Shown here: positions 56,455 through 63,920 of the stretch, in pieces | Layout of the letters: every line of letters begins with the position of its first letter | Position numbering within the stretch: the stretch's first letter is position 1 | Assembly: GCF_009733595.1 (NCBI RefSeq) | Contig: NZ_WOFH01000011.1 | Coordinates: forward strand, 301,102 to 365,101 | Direction of reading: 5' to 3' | Length of the DNA: 64,000 bases | DNA from: Actinomadura litoris | Lineage (GTDB): Bacteria > Actinomycetota > Actinomycetes > Streptosporangiales > Streptosporangiaceae | Program-made: the position numbers and the translations under genes | Notes under the pieces: model-generated | The model's database searches: none | Told to the model about the DNA's origin: nothing | Seen by the model: the letters and a program-made list of their open reading frames with translations, nothing else

Positions 56455-56829
56455 CTACTCCGCATCCCGGATATCGGAGATCAGCTTGCTGCCGACATCA
56501 CTCTGCACAGCCAGCCGGGTATGCCCCACGTCGTCCCCGTTCTCCCAGGTCAAAGTGATAACAGTGAACAGGAGCCCGACACCGGTCTCGTGGTAGCGCA
56601 CCTCCCAGTCAATGGGACTGTCCGGGGTGCGCAGAACCCCGTCGGCCCGGTTGGCCTCCTCCCACTCGGCAAGCCTCCGCTGAAGCCCTTCGGTGAGGTA
56701 GTAGGCGCGCAACCGCTCCGCCAGATCGTCCATGCGATCCAGCCGCGCGTCGATGTAAGCCCCATAGAAGTCAGCCACCCGGTCCATGGACGAATCCGGA
56801 CTACCGCTCCGAATCACCCTGTCCTTCAT
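56455..56829 (-). CDS. Hypothetical protein, 124 residues
   Basis: I do not recognise a family. The protein is acidic and mixed helical: a long amphipathic helix (VADFYGAYIDARLDRMDDLAERLRAYY), a linker with TPDSPIDWEVRYHETGVG, then a beta-like LLFTVITLTWENGDDVGHTRLAVQ. No membrane segment or Cys motif. ATG 56829 is chosen over an upstream GTG frame because the preceding residues are low quality; ATG at MDRVADF is another option. Codon use agrees with a real gene. Confidence 0.6.
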   Translation of the reverse strand: MKDRVIRSGSPDSSMDRVADFYGAYIDARLDRMDDLAERLRAYYLTEGLQRRLAEWEEANRADGVLRTPDSPIDWEVRYHETGVGLLFTVITLTWENGDDVGHTRLAVQSDVGSKLISDIRDAE

Positions 56830-57633
56830 GGCACCGGCCACCACCCACACCCCTCCAGTCGCACCCGAACACAACGACCTCACCCTGTCACCGCCCAATC
56901 ACACCCCGCTATACACAAAGAGTGACACCCCCACTACTCTCCAGCAACCCTCACCAGACGCCCGGAAGCCCCCACCTGAACCACAAACCCCTTACCGGCA
57001 CCACCCATCACCAGCGCGATCCCATCGGCCGCACCTACCGGGCCGCAGGCAACGACTGCTTTAAGGGCTAGGGGCAACGTAGGTACGGAGAAGGTGAGCG
57101 CTGACGCGGGAACCTGTTACCCCGACCACGACCGGGGTGGAGTCTCACGTCATGTCACGACGGTTACCCGGTGAGCGGGGTGCACGCGCCGGGCCAGCCG
57201 GGTGGCAGCCGCGCGTCGGCTCCCCGCACAGGCCCCGGCCGTCGACAAAGCCCGGCTCCGCGAACTCGCGGCCGACCCGCCACGGCCCTCTGCATGCCGA
57301 TCACTCCTGGAAACGACCAGGCCCTCGACCGACGCACCCCCCATACCTACAACCACAGGATCAGCTAAGCCACCCTGCCCGAGGGTGCCGACGAAGCTCG
57401 CCGAGCAAACCACGCTCATCGACTTGACCAGCCCACTCAGCTGCGACACCCCTGCCTTAGCCTTCTGAACTGCAAAGAAGCTCCAACCCGACCTCAGAGC
57501 GGCACGGGAAGCTCGAACCAGCACTTGACAACCAGCCGGGCACCATACCTATAGTTTGAGTTGCAGGGTTTCTCTCAGCAGAGGCACAGTCCCGGGGCGG
57601 AGGCTCCCGGGGATCTTCGGAGGTGAGCGAAAG
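56830..57633. other. ~800 bp without convincing genes
   Basis: Frames here are short, Pro/Arg/Ser-rich and lack start signals. The stretch is less GC-rich and irregular, with a CCCCG-accacga-CGGGG hairpin near 57120-57137, as expected for decayed accessory DNA. The right end holds the hsp20 promoter. Confidence 0.5.
57525..57555 (+). promoter_or_regulatory. hsp20-merR promoter with 19-bp spacer
   Basis: Near-consensus TTGACA (57525-57530) and TATAGT (57550-57555) separated by 19 bases, the over-long spacing typical of promoters remodelled by MerR-family regulators. A TTGAGT element follows directly after the -10, reminiscent of half a HAIR box. Confidence 0.55.
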
Positions 57634-58077
57634 ATGCTGCTGACGTCGATCGACCCGTTCGTCCAGGAGTTCGAGCGTCAGTTCGACCGTGCGATCCGGC
57701 AGGTCGGCCTGAACGGCCGCACCGAGAGCGCGGGCACCATGCCGGTGGACGGGATCCGCCGCGCCGACGACGTCGTCCTGCGGTTCGACCTGCCCGGGGT
57801 CGACCCCGGCTCAATCGAGGTCACGGTGGACCGCGGCGTACTGACGGTCAGTGCGCGGCGCGAGGAGGAGTTCGGCGAGGACGACCGCGTCTTCGTCCGC
57901 GAGCGCACGATGGGAGCCTTCACCCGCCGCGTGTACCTCTCGGAGCACCTCGACGCCGAGGCGATCGAGGCCGCCTACAACAACGGCGTCCTGGCCGTCC
58001 GCATCCCGGTCCTGGAACAGGCCAAGCCCCGCAAGATCACCGTCCAGGCCGGCGGACAGAAGGCCCTCAGCAACTGA
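57634..58077 (+). CDS. Hsp20/alpha-crystallin small heat-shock protein
   Basis: ATP-independent holdase chaperone, 147 residues from ATG 57634 (GGAGGTGAGCGAAAG upstream). The alpha-crystallin domain spans ~40-135: VVLRFDLPGVDPGSIEVTVDRGVLTVSARRE and the terminal GVLAVRIPVLEQAKPRKITV with an IPV oligomerisation motif. Followed at 181 bp by a MerR/HspR-like gene; the pair is a common actinobacterial arrangement. Confidence 0.93.
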   Translation: MLLTSIDPFVQEFERQFDRAIRQVGLNGRTESAGTMPVDGIRRADDVVLRFDLPGVDPGSIEVTVDRGVLTVSARREEEFGEDDRVFVRERTMGAFTRRVYLSEHLDAEAIEAAYNNGVLAVRIPVLEQAKPRKITVQAGGQKALSN

Positions 58078-58258
58078 CCTCGGAGCGGCGAACAGTACAG
58101 CGAGGACGCGGCCCCGCGCCGGCGCGAGCGGTATCCAATGTCATACCGCAGCCCCGGCTGCGGGGCCGCTGCCTCACAACCCCATCCAAGCCGCGAACCT
58201 CGACCGCCGAGCCGACCCCTTTCCATCCCCGCCGAACCACAAGAAAGGAGGACGGACG

Positions 58259-58594
58259 GTGAAACTTCCCATGGACGACGAGTACGCCGCCCTGTTCACC
58301 GTCGGGCAGGTCGCCGACATGCTGCAGGTGCAACACGCGTTCCTGCGACGCATCGACGCGCAACAGGTCGTCTCCCCCCAGCGCTCGAACGGCGGGCAGC
58401 GCCGCTACAGCCGCGCCGAGATCGGTCGCATCCAGGAGGTCGTCACCATGATGGACCAGGGCATGTCCCTGCCCGCCATCCGGCGCATCTTCGAACTCCA
58501 GCATGAGCTCCAAGAGATCACCCGCGAACGCGACGAACTCGCCCGCCGCCTAGCCGACCACAATCGAACAGCACAGCGCCCCGACCCCACCTAA
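58259..58594 (+). CDS. MerR-family regulator, HspR-like
   Basis: 111 residues from GTG 58259 with AAAGGAGG upstream. Winged HTH: LFTVGQVADMLQVQHAFLRRIDAQQVVSPQRSNGGQRRYSRAEIGRIQEV, then the dimerising coiled coil RRIFELQHELQEITRERDELARRLAD. It lacks an effector domain, like HspR. Likely autoregulates the hsp20-merR operon. Confidence 0.88.
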   Translation: MKLPMDDEYAALFTVGQVADMLQVQHAFLRRIDAQQVVSPQRSNGGQRRYSRAEIGRIQEVVTMMDQGMSLPAIRRIFELQHELQEITRERDELARRLADHNRTAQRPDPT

Positions 58595-58824
58595 CCCGCA
58601 CCACCAAGCGGAACCACAGCGACATGTAGCCCGATGCAGTGGACGCCGACGCAGCCCCAGTGACCGCGTGGCGGAAACCCGGCTCCCTCCCGTCCCAGGG
58701 CCTACTTCGGGCCCGTCCAACCGCCCATACGACCTCGATGGGAAATACCGGCGCCCGCCGATGACTTCTGCGGCCCTCCCTGGTCAACACATCAGAGCAG
58801 ACCCGTCCGAGCCCGGGAGGAACC

Positions 58825-59553
58825 GTGACCGACCAGACCGCCAACGCCCTACCCCCGATCGTCGACCGGCAGACCTGGCAGGCCGCGCTCGACGACCTGC
58901 GTGTGCGGGAGAAGGCCGCCACCCGTGAACTCGACGCCATCGCTGCGCAGCGCCGCAGGCTGCCGATGGTCGAGCTCCCGGACTACACGCTGATCGGCCC
59001 GGACGGTCCGATCCGCCTGGTCGACGTATTCGACGGGCGCTCCCAACTCATCGTCTACAACCACATGTGGACCGATGGCGCGGAGTGGCAGTGCGGCGGC
59101 TGCACAGGACTGACGTCGCAGTACGTTCGCCTGGACCTTCTCAACAACTACGACGCCCGCTTCGTCATCGTCACCAACGGGTCCATCGAAGAAGCGCTGG
59201 CCTACAAGGCCAAAGTGGGCAACACAATGGAGTGGTACTCGTCGTCGCAGAGCTCGTTCGGCGCCGACGTGGACGCGCCCCCAGGCGGGGGCTTTGCGGT
59301 GAACGTATTCCTCCGCAACGGCGACAAGGTCTACCGCACCTGGCACACCGCCGGCCGCGGCACCGAACAGCTCAGCTACACCTTCGCGTTGGTGGACATC
59401 CTGCCGTGGGGCCGCCAGGAAGAGTGGCAGGACTCACCCGACGGCTGGCCGAAATCGCCCGCCTATTCCAAGTGGCTCGACTCTCCCGACGTAGCCCGGC
59501 TCTACGGCCCGGACAGAGACCCCGGCACGAAGCCCGCGCCCGCTGGTTCCTAA
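58825..59553 (+). CDS. DUF899 thioredoxin-like protein
   Basis: 242 residues from GTG 58825 (GGGAGGAACC upstream). N-terminal helix WQAALDDLRVREKAATRELDAIAAQRRRLPMV, then the thioredoxin-like core VDVFDGRSQLIVYNHMWTDGAEWQCGGCTGL, where CGGC-type cysteines sit at the redox position, and FAVNVFLRNGDKVYRTWHTAGRGTEQL. DUF899 proteins are abundant in soil actinomycetes; biochemical function is unsettled. Confidence 0.87.
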   Translation: MTDQTANALPPIVDRQTWQAALDDLRVREKAATRELDAIAAQRRRLPMVELPDYTLIGPDGPIRLVDVFDGRSQLIVYNHMWTDGAEWQCGGCTGLTSQYVRLDLLNNYDARFVIVTNGSIEEALAYKAKVGNTMEWYSSSQSSFGADVDAPPGGGFAVNVFLRNGDKVYRTWHTAGRGTEQLSYTFALVDILPWGRQEEWQDSPDGWPKSPAYSKWLDSPDVARLYGPDRDPGTKPAPAGS

Positions 59554-59744
59554 CGAGGTACCCGCAGAGTCGAGACAACCGGCGGCACGAGGGCGTTCGC
59601 TCGCCTGCTCGGCATCGGCTGTAGAACGGCAGCGGACCCGCCCGGCTGTCGCCGGGCCTTCGGGGTGGACCCCGTGCCCCCAGCGTGCCCGCGAAGGCGG
59701 AGAACCACGGGGAACCACAGGGCCTCCCGACAAGAACAGCGAAA

Positions 59745-59780
59745 CAGCCCCTCACCTGTGTCACGCCTGGTGAGGGGCTG
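59745..59780. terminator. Perfect 12-bp hairpin next to the tRNA-Tyr half
   Basis: CAGCCCCTCACC / GGTGAGGGGCTG with a 12-nt loop. It lies just beyond the 3' end of the tRNA-Tyr sequence in its reading direction, so it is probably the original chromosomal tRNA terminator left in place after integration. Confidence 0.65.
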
Positions 59781-59792
59781 TATTGCGTGGTG

Positions 59793-59842
59793 TGGCGGGT
59801 GCAGGGTTCGAACCTGCGTAGGCTAAGCCGACGGATTTACAG
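59793..59842 (-). other. 3' half of tRNA-Tyr: integration attachment site
   Basis: On the minus strand the sequence from the anticodon loop CTGTAAATCC through the variable arm CGTCGGCTTAGCCTACG, T-arm GCAGGTTCGAACCCTGC and acceptor strand ACCCGCC-A is that of tRNA-Tyr(GTA). Upstream of the anticodon loop the match stops: the expected D-arm and 5' acceptor GGCGGGT are missing. Such a 3'-half duplicate is the classic att scar of elements that integrate in tRNA genes; SLP1 uses tRNA-Tyr. Reading direction places the chromosome to the left and the element to the right. Confidence 0.8.
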
Positions 59843-59948
59843 CCCGCCATGGATCTCGGCGACACTCCCCCGCTGACCTGCACTTGAGGCGGTTTCAGCC
59901 ATCCCACCCTGCCAGGGCATTCCGCGTATATTCCGGATCTTGGACTCG

Positions 59949-59964
59949 ACCTTCTGATCCGTAG
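59949..59964 (-). repeat. tRNA-Arg(ACG)-like fragment
   Basis: The minus strand reads CTACGGATCAGAAGGT, the anticodon loop/stem of actinobacterial tRNA-Arg(ACG), continuing CGAGTCC as if eight bases of the T-arm junction were deleted. Too short for a gene; possibly a decayed second attachment core. Confidence 0.4.
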
Positions 59965-60159
59965 ATTCCCAAACGATCACTGCCCCGTCCGAACCCGTCC
60001 GCACGCAAGGCCGATGACCTGCGCCCTGTCCAAATCCGTTCACGCCGATCCAAGATCATCCGGCCTTCGCGGCTCCCACAGTGGCTCCCAGGTAGCCACG
60101 GGTCCGTAACCTCCCCGCGCGGCTAACCCGCCTTCGTCAGCTCATCACTGGAACTAGGG

Positions 60160-60411
60160 GTGGTAGTCGCGCGTCCCATCATCGAGTTGCCTTCAACGAG
60201 GGGGTGGAACGGTTTGGCTCGGCGCGACCGTACTAAGCGGCTTACCGCCGCGAGCATCGCGGCGTTGGCAGCAGTGCTGGCCACACTGGCCGGCTACGTG
60301 GACGATCTCTACTCACGAGCTGTGCTTATGGCGCTTGTCGGCGTCACCGCTGGTGGCGCTGCGCTTCCCCTGGCCTCCCCCAAAAAAAGAGCTGTAACAG
60401 GACTCCCATAG
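60160..60411 (+). CDS. Small putative membrane protein
   Basis: Up to 83 residues (GTG 60160; a TTG about 18 codons later has GGTGGAACGG before it). A basic RRDRTKR stretch is followed by two hydrophobic segments (AASIAALAAVLATLAGYV and AVLMALVGVTAGGAALPLA) and a Lys/Arg-rich end. Compatible with a two-helix membrane protein as often found in integrative elements. No family recognised. Confidence 0.5.
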   Translation: MVVARPIIELPSTRGWNGLARRDRTKRLTAASIAALAAVLATLAGYVDDLYSRAVLMALVGVTAGGAALPLASPKKRAVTGLP

Positions 60412-60577
60412 TGATCGTCAGACCGCACACGCTCTCCCCTGCCCAGCTTCCGGGTGCCTCCGATCCGGCACCGCACCACGCTGGAGCAGGGCCAGCGGGA
60501 AGTTGACGTGCGCGCACTGTCATCGCTCGCCCCTTCCTCGCTCTAGTGCGCACCGCGACGGACGAGCGGACCGGTCC

Positions 60578-60642
60578 GGAGGGTGCATTCGCGCGAACGG
60601 CGAGAACCCCGTGACAGACCGTTTCGCGCGAATGTGCCCTCC
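60578..60642. repeat. Long imperfect inverted repeat with TTCGCGCGAA core arms
   Basis: Arms of 23 and 24 bases, GGAGGG..CATTCGCGCGAA.CGG, match at about 21 positions around an 18-bp centre. Each arm itself contains the palindrome TTCGCGCGAA. Confidence 0.75.
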
Positions 60643-60655
60643 GGGTCGCGGGGGT

Positions 60656-60679
60656 CCAGGGGGCTGCGAAGCCCCCTGG
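60656..60679. repeat. Perfect hairpin with GCGA tetraloop
   Basis: CCAGGGGGCT-GCGA-AGCCCCCTGG, 10-bp stem with a GNRA loop, 13 bp after the longer repeat. Confidence 0.7.
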
Positions 60680-61041
60680 TTCGAGCTCGATCAACCAAAC
60701 CCCTAGGGCGACCGTACGAGCGGACGAGGCTCAACCACGGACGGCGGCCTGGTGCTCGTCGGCGAACGGTCTCAATGCCGCTGCGGCGACTCGTCCAGGC
60801 GGCGGCGCGGCCACGCGGGGACCGGTCAGCCGACGAGCAGGCCCGGCCACGCGTCGATGCGCGGCCGGGCGCGTGGCGCCGGGGACCGGCGCCCACGCCG
60901 CACGCCCCGGCGCCGCTGGCGCCGGGCCGCGCAAACGGCGCGAGCGGCGCCGCCCCTTGATCTCAAACAGCCCAATTCGGCAATGATCAGGGGCTGCATG
61001 CCGCGCGCTGACTGTTGCAGGCGGCGACTACGCTGAGCAGC

Positions 61042-61230
61042 ATGAGAGAACCTCAGCCGGGGCGACGGTACGCGGATACCACGCTGCTTGAGAGTGCGCT
61101 CGATCTGTACATGGAGACGGTTAGGGAGGGGCACACCGTCCCCTTGACCAAGGACGGCGAACTCGTAGCGGTGATCGTCTCGCCTGAGGTGGCGGAAGCA
61201 GGGTTGCGCGCGTTGGGGCGCGAATCTTGA
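61042..61230 (+). CDS. Small antitoxin-like protein (Phd/RelB-type fold suggested)
   Basis: 62 residues. YADTTLLESALDLYMETVREGHTVPLTKDGELVAVIVSPEVAEAG resembles antitoxins of the Phd/YefM type, whose signature is a ...RDGKPVAVLVSPED-like strand. The canonical N-terminal dimer strand is only partly matched and no toxin gene follows: a hairpin at 61252 intervenes. Orphan antitoxin or small DNA-binding protein. Confidence 0.55.
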   Translation: MREPQPGRRYADTTLLESALDLYMETVREGHTVPLTKDGELVAVIVSPEVAEAGLRALGRES

Positions 61231-61251
61231 TGCAGGCTGACCCGAGCATGT

Positions 61252-61282
61252 AGGCCCGAACCCCTGAAGGTGGTTCGGGCCT
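61252..61282. terminator. Bidirectional terminator between convergent genes
   Basis: Perfect 11-bp stem AGGCCCGAACC / GGTTCGGGCCT with a 9-nt loop, between the antitoxin-like gene and the convergent YdcF gene. Confidence 0.8.
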
Positions 61283-61300
61283 CGTTCCCGTCGGAGCGGG

Positions 61301-61960
61301 TTATCGAACGAGCCTGCTGGTGAAGCCCGCCTTGACCAAGCGGCGGTAGGCCGCTCCGACTTCGGGCGGCATGTCCTGGGGGATGGCGAATCCCTGTGCG
61401 GGGTAGATCAAGATGCGTTGGGTGTCGCCTACCAGCATGTTGATAACGCGGTCCACGTCGCCGATGCTCACGATGTATTCGTCCAACGGGAGCGGTCGCG
61501 ACGCGCAAATGATCTCAAGGGCTGGCCACAGCTTCTTGGCGGTGGAGTAGGCGCGGCGCTGCTGGTAGGGCCGAGAGATCAGGGTTGCTGAGCTGACTTC
61601 GATGCCGTGGTCGGCGAGTAGCTTCCGGGTGAACTCGATGTTCTGGCCGGTGTTGGTGGCCTTGGGCTCGACCAGGATCGCCTCGTCGGGAACGCCGAGT
61701 TCGATGGCGTGCAGCCGGTAGTGGACGGCTTCGCCGCGGGGGAATCGTTCGATCGTCGTCGGTGCGTTGGCGCCGGTGAAGACGATGCGGGGGAACATGC
61801 CCTCGTGGTAGAGCTCCGCTGTGAAGGTGGCGACGCCGAGGTCATGGCTACCGAGTCCGATGGCGATGTCGGTAGGCCGGATGGTGTGGTGCATGTCGTG
61901 GTAGTCCCAAAGGGTTTCCACGTCGGCGCGGTAGGCGTCGGGCAACGTCACCTCGGGCAT
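61301..61960 (-). CDS. YdcF/DUF218 family protein
   Basis: 219 residues from ATG 61960 (GAGGAACG upstream). Rossmann-like DUF218 fold: IAIGLGSHDLGVATFTAELYHEGMFPRIVFTGAN, then GVPDEAILVEPKATNTGQNIEFTRKLLADHGI and SATLISRPYQQRRAYSTAKKLWP. The E-x-K-A-T-N-T block and the Arg/Gln pair are the conserved polar features. No membrane segment, so a soluble member. It begins 11 bp after the GntR gene and is co-transcribed with it. Confidence 0.85.
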   Translation of the reverse strand: MPEVTLPDAYRADVETLWDYHDMHHTIRPTDIAIGLGSHDLGVATFTAELYHEGMFPRIVFTGANAPTTIERFPRGEAVHYRLHAIELGVPDEAILVEPKATNTGQNIEFTRKLLADHGIEVSSATLISRPYQQRRAYSTAKKLWPALEIICASRPLPLDEYIVSIGDVDRVINMLVGDTQRILIYPAQGFAIPQDMPPEVGAAYRRLVKAGFTSRLVR

Positions 61961-61971
61961 GGACTCGTTCC

Positions 61972-62739
61972 TCAATCGGGGATCTTGAACGTGTACGACC
62001 ACGAGAACCGAGACGCCGCGTGTACGCCTCGGGCGAACTCCACGATGCGCCCCTCGCTCGTGAGCGTCTGGCGCTGGAGCACCACCACGGGTTCTCCAGC
62101 TGGCAACTGGAGGAGATCAATCTCCTCCCGCGTGGGCATACGGGCGTGGAAGCTCTCCGTCATGGAGTCAGGTTCCAGACCTTGCATGGTGAGGACTGCG
62201 AACCCTCCGCCTCGGCCGGCGGGGCCTGGGGTCGGGTCAACAAGCGGGGTTCCTTCGACGTCTTCCGGCCTGTAGTAGCTGGTGAGCGTGTGAGTCGGCG
62301 TGTCGCCTTCCTTCACCAAGCGGGCGCGCTCGTAGACCGGCGCCCCTTCCTCCAGATCAAGGGCGGTGGCGACTTCGGCGTCGGCCTCCACCATGCGAAC
62401 TTGCTGGGTCTGGTCTGTCGGCTTCCAGTCGCGGCCCGAAGCCTCACGGTCTGCGGCGAACGCCACCAGGCCGCCGAACTTCCACTTGCTCTTGGCGTAC
62501 CGATCGATGCCCAGCCGCTTCATGGGCGGCCGTAGTCGGACCACCGTTCCGCGTCGGCGGACCGGTGTGACGAGCCCCTCCGCTTCGAGCACCCGGACCG
62601 CCTGACGGACGGTCTTGATGTTGACCTGGTGCTCTTGGGCGATCTCGTCCTGCTTGGGCAACGTGCTACCCGGTGGGTACTGGCCCTGGCGTATGGCGTT
62701 CCGGAGGACGTCGGCCAACTCCCGATAGCCCATGCCCAT
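61972..62739 (-). CDS. GntR-family regulator with UTRA domain (KorSA-like)
   Basis: 255 residues from ATG 62739, with AGGAGG six bases ahead. N-terminal winged HTH (YRELADVLRNAIRQGQYPPGSTLPKQDEIAQEHQVNIKTVRQAVRVLEAEGLV) and a C-terminal UTRA ligand domain ending FARGVHAASRFSWSYTF. GntR/UTRA proteins of this size are the transfer repressors (KorSA) of actinomycete integrative elements. Two palindromes in the divergent promoter are its likely operators. Confidence 0.88.
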   Translation of the reverse strand: MGMGYRELADVLRNAIRQGQYPPGSTLPKQDEIAQEHQVNIKTVRQAVRVLEAEGLVTPVRRRGTVVRLRPPMKRLGIDRYAKSKWKFGGLVAFAADREASGRDWKPTDQTQQVRMVEADAEVATALDLEEGAPVYERARLVKEGDTPTHTLTSYYRPEDVEGTPLVDPTPGPAGRGGGFAVLTMQGLEPDSMTESFHARMPTREEIDLLQLPAGEPVVVLQRQTLTSEGRIVEFARGVHAASRFSWSYTFKIPD

Positions 62740-62801
62740 GCCCTGCCTCCTCCTGTCGAGGGTCAACGGTAGCGGTACCTCTCAGCACGTCCACCCGATA
62801 G

Positions 62802-62817
62802 ATAGAGCTAGCTCTAT
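62802..62817. promoter_or_regulatory. Palindromic GntR operator 1
   Basis: Perfect 16-bp palindrome ATAGAGCTAGCTCTAT. It overlaps the -35 of a forward promoter (TTGACC 62816-62821, N17, TCTAAT) and the spacer of a possible minus-strand promoter for the GntR gene. Confidence 0.75.
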
Positions 62818-62844
62818 TGACCCGTCAAGAGTTTGGGTCTCTAA

Positions 62845-62858
62845 TAGAGCTACCTCTA
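62845..62858. promoter_or_regulatory. Palindromic GntR operator 2
   Basis: TAGAGCTACCTCTA, an imperfect copy of operator 1 centred 42 bp away, overlapping the -10 region of the forward promoter. Confidence 0.65.
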
Positions 62859-62876
62859 ATCTAGCAAGGGGGTTCG

Positions 62877-63050
62877 GTGAGTAACGAGGGCAACGCCCAA
62901 ACGTGTGCGGCGTGCAACGGGCGTGGTTGGTACTGGGTGTCGCCCCTGGCCGCCCTGCTGACCATGGGGCGCGGCTCCGGGCATGAGCCGAAGCGGCGGC
63001 GAGAGCCCTGCTCCGCGTGCCGTAAGGGTGACCGGGCCGGGGTGGCGTAA
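62877..63050 (+). CDS. Small Cys-rich putative zinc-finger protein
   Basis: 57 residues from GTG 62877 with AAGGGGG four bases ahead. Two CxxC pairs, CAAC near residue 10 and CSAC near 45, flank a stretch GRGWYWVSPLAALL and a basic PKRRRE. This spacing suits a single zinc ribbon of the DnaJ-like CxxCxGxG kind. First gene of the forward unit controlled by the two GntR operators. Confidence 0.62.
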   Translation: MSNEGNAQTCAACNGRGWYWVSPLAALLTMGRGSGHEPKRRREPCSACRKGDRAGVA

Positions 63051-63179
63051 CCCAAAGAGCTGCGGGACTGGCGGCGGGGTGTGGGCGGTCGTGTTCGGTC
63101 GACTCCCCCGCGTCGGCCTGGGCGGCGGAAACGGCTGTTCCCCCCGCCGCTGGTCCCGCGTCCATGGAGGTGAACGGGC

Positions 63180-63566
63180 GTGGGTGGATCGATCTGTCGC
63201 GAGTGCGATGGGGCCTGGCTTGGGGCGACTCGCGCTCTGGTCGGCCTGATGGAAGAACGCGACTTTTGCACCGTGGTCACGGGACAGGGCGTCGTGGTCG
63301 TCTGGAATCCGGCTGCGGAACCTGACTACTACCCCGAGTCGCCGGATGGTCCCGGTGAGCTGCGAGGTCCCGCGCTGTGGCAGGAGGTGCGGACGGGGCG
63401 CCGGGCCGCTGGGGATCTGTGGTGGTTCTGGGTCTGGGCGGGAGCGGACGGAGAGCTTCCGGAGCTGGAGCCGCTGTGCCCAATGGAGGAAGTCGAGACG
63501 GCGGCCAATCGGCTGGCGGTCGTCCTGGCGGTGCCGTTTGCTGAGGCGTCACCCGGGATCGCGTGA
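63180..63566 (+). CDS. Hypothetical protein, 128 residues
   Basis: GTG 63180 has GGAGGTGA eight bases upstream. N-terminus has a CREC pair; the body is acidic and Trp-rich (DLWWFWVWAGADGELPELEPL). No family recognised. The stop overlaps the next gene's start. Confidence 0.62.
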   Translation: MGGSICRECDGAWLGATRALVGLMEERDFCTVVTGQGVVVVWNPAAEPDYYPESPDGPGELRGPALWQEVRTGRRAAGDLWWFWVWAGADGELPELEPLCPMEEVETAANRLAVVLAVPFAEASPGIA

Positions 63567-63847
63567 TGGGCTATTCCTGGGAGTTCAACGTCTCGGGGGA
63601 TGGGACTTGGGGGCCAACTGCTTCTAGGCCCGGTGACGCGCGGCAGGCGGCGCCGGGTCTTGAGGGGGATTTCGGGACGCACGTGGTTTGGCATGGGGAG
63701 CACACCGGTACGTGGTGGGCGCTGGTGTGGTTGGAGCGGGGGCCTCGTCTGCTGGAGGCTGCCAGTGCCGAGGAACTCCAGGAAGCGCTGAAGCAGGCGG
63801 CCACCTGGCCGTGGCCTGGGGTGGGAAACCGCCGGTTGGGGCCCTAG
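63566..63847 (+). CDS. Hypothetical Trp-rich protein, 93 residues
   Basis: Starts in a TGATG overlap with the preceding gene (GTG three bases earlier also possible), indicating coupling. Rich in Trp and Gly (GTWGP, HTGTWWALVWLE), ending with an amphipathic helix (AEELQEALKQAATW). Function unknown; the shared Trp-rich character suggests it partners with the upstream protein. Confidence 0.6.
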   Translation: MGYSWEFNVSGDGTWGPTASRPGDARQAAPGLEGDFGTHVVWHGEHTGTWWALVWLERGPRLLEAASAEELQEALKQAATWPWPGVGNRRLGP

Positions 63848-63920
63848 TGGGGGTGTGACAACGCGGGGAGCTGCATGGTTTGCTGGTGCTCTCGTGTTGT
63901 CGAGTGGTTGGCAGGCTGTG

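Larger units (their letters stand above)
60412..61041. other. Non-coding stretch with strong inverted repeats
   Basis: 630 bp without credible genes. Holds the two inverted repeats listed separately (60578-60642, 60656-60679); 60780-60960 is very GC-rich and repetitive (ARG/PRG-type sequence in every frame). Could be a replication or transfer region of the element. Confidence 0.5.

Noticed and set aside
57150..57524. 124-codon minus-strand frame upstream of hsp20
   Set aside because: Ser/Arg/Ala-rich composition, no start signal, no recognisable domain; treated as non-coding.
59793..59880. A complete functional tRNA-Tyr gene
   Set aside because: Although the anticodon stem can pair with G-U wobbles, the 5' acceptor strand does not complement ACCCGCC and no D-arm is recognisable.
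59837..60043. 68-codon minus-strand frame as an integrase remnant
   Set aside because: No tyrosine or serine recombinase motif; the peptide comes from the tRNA-like att region.
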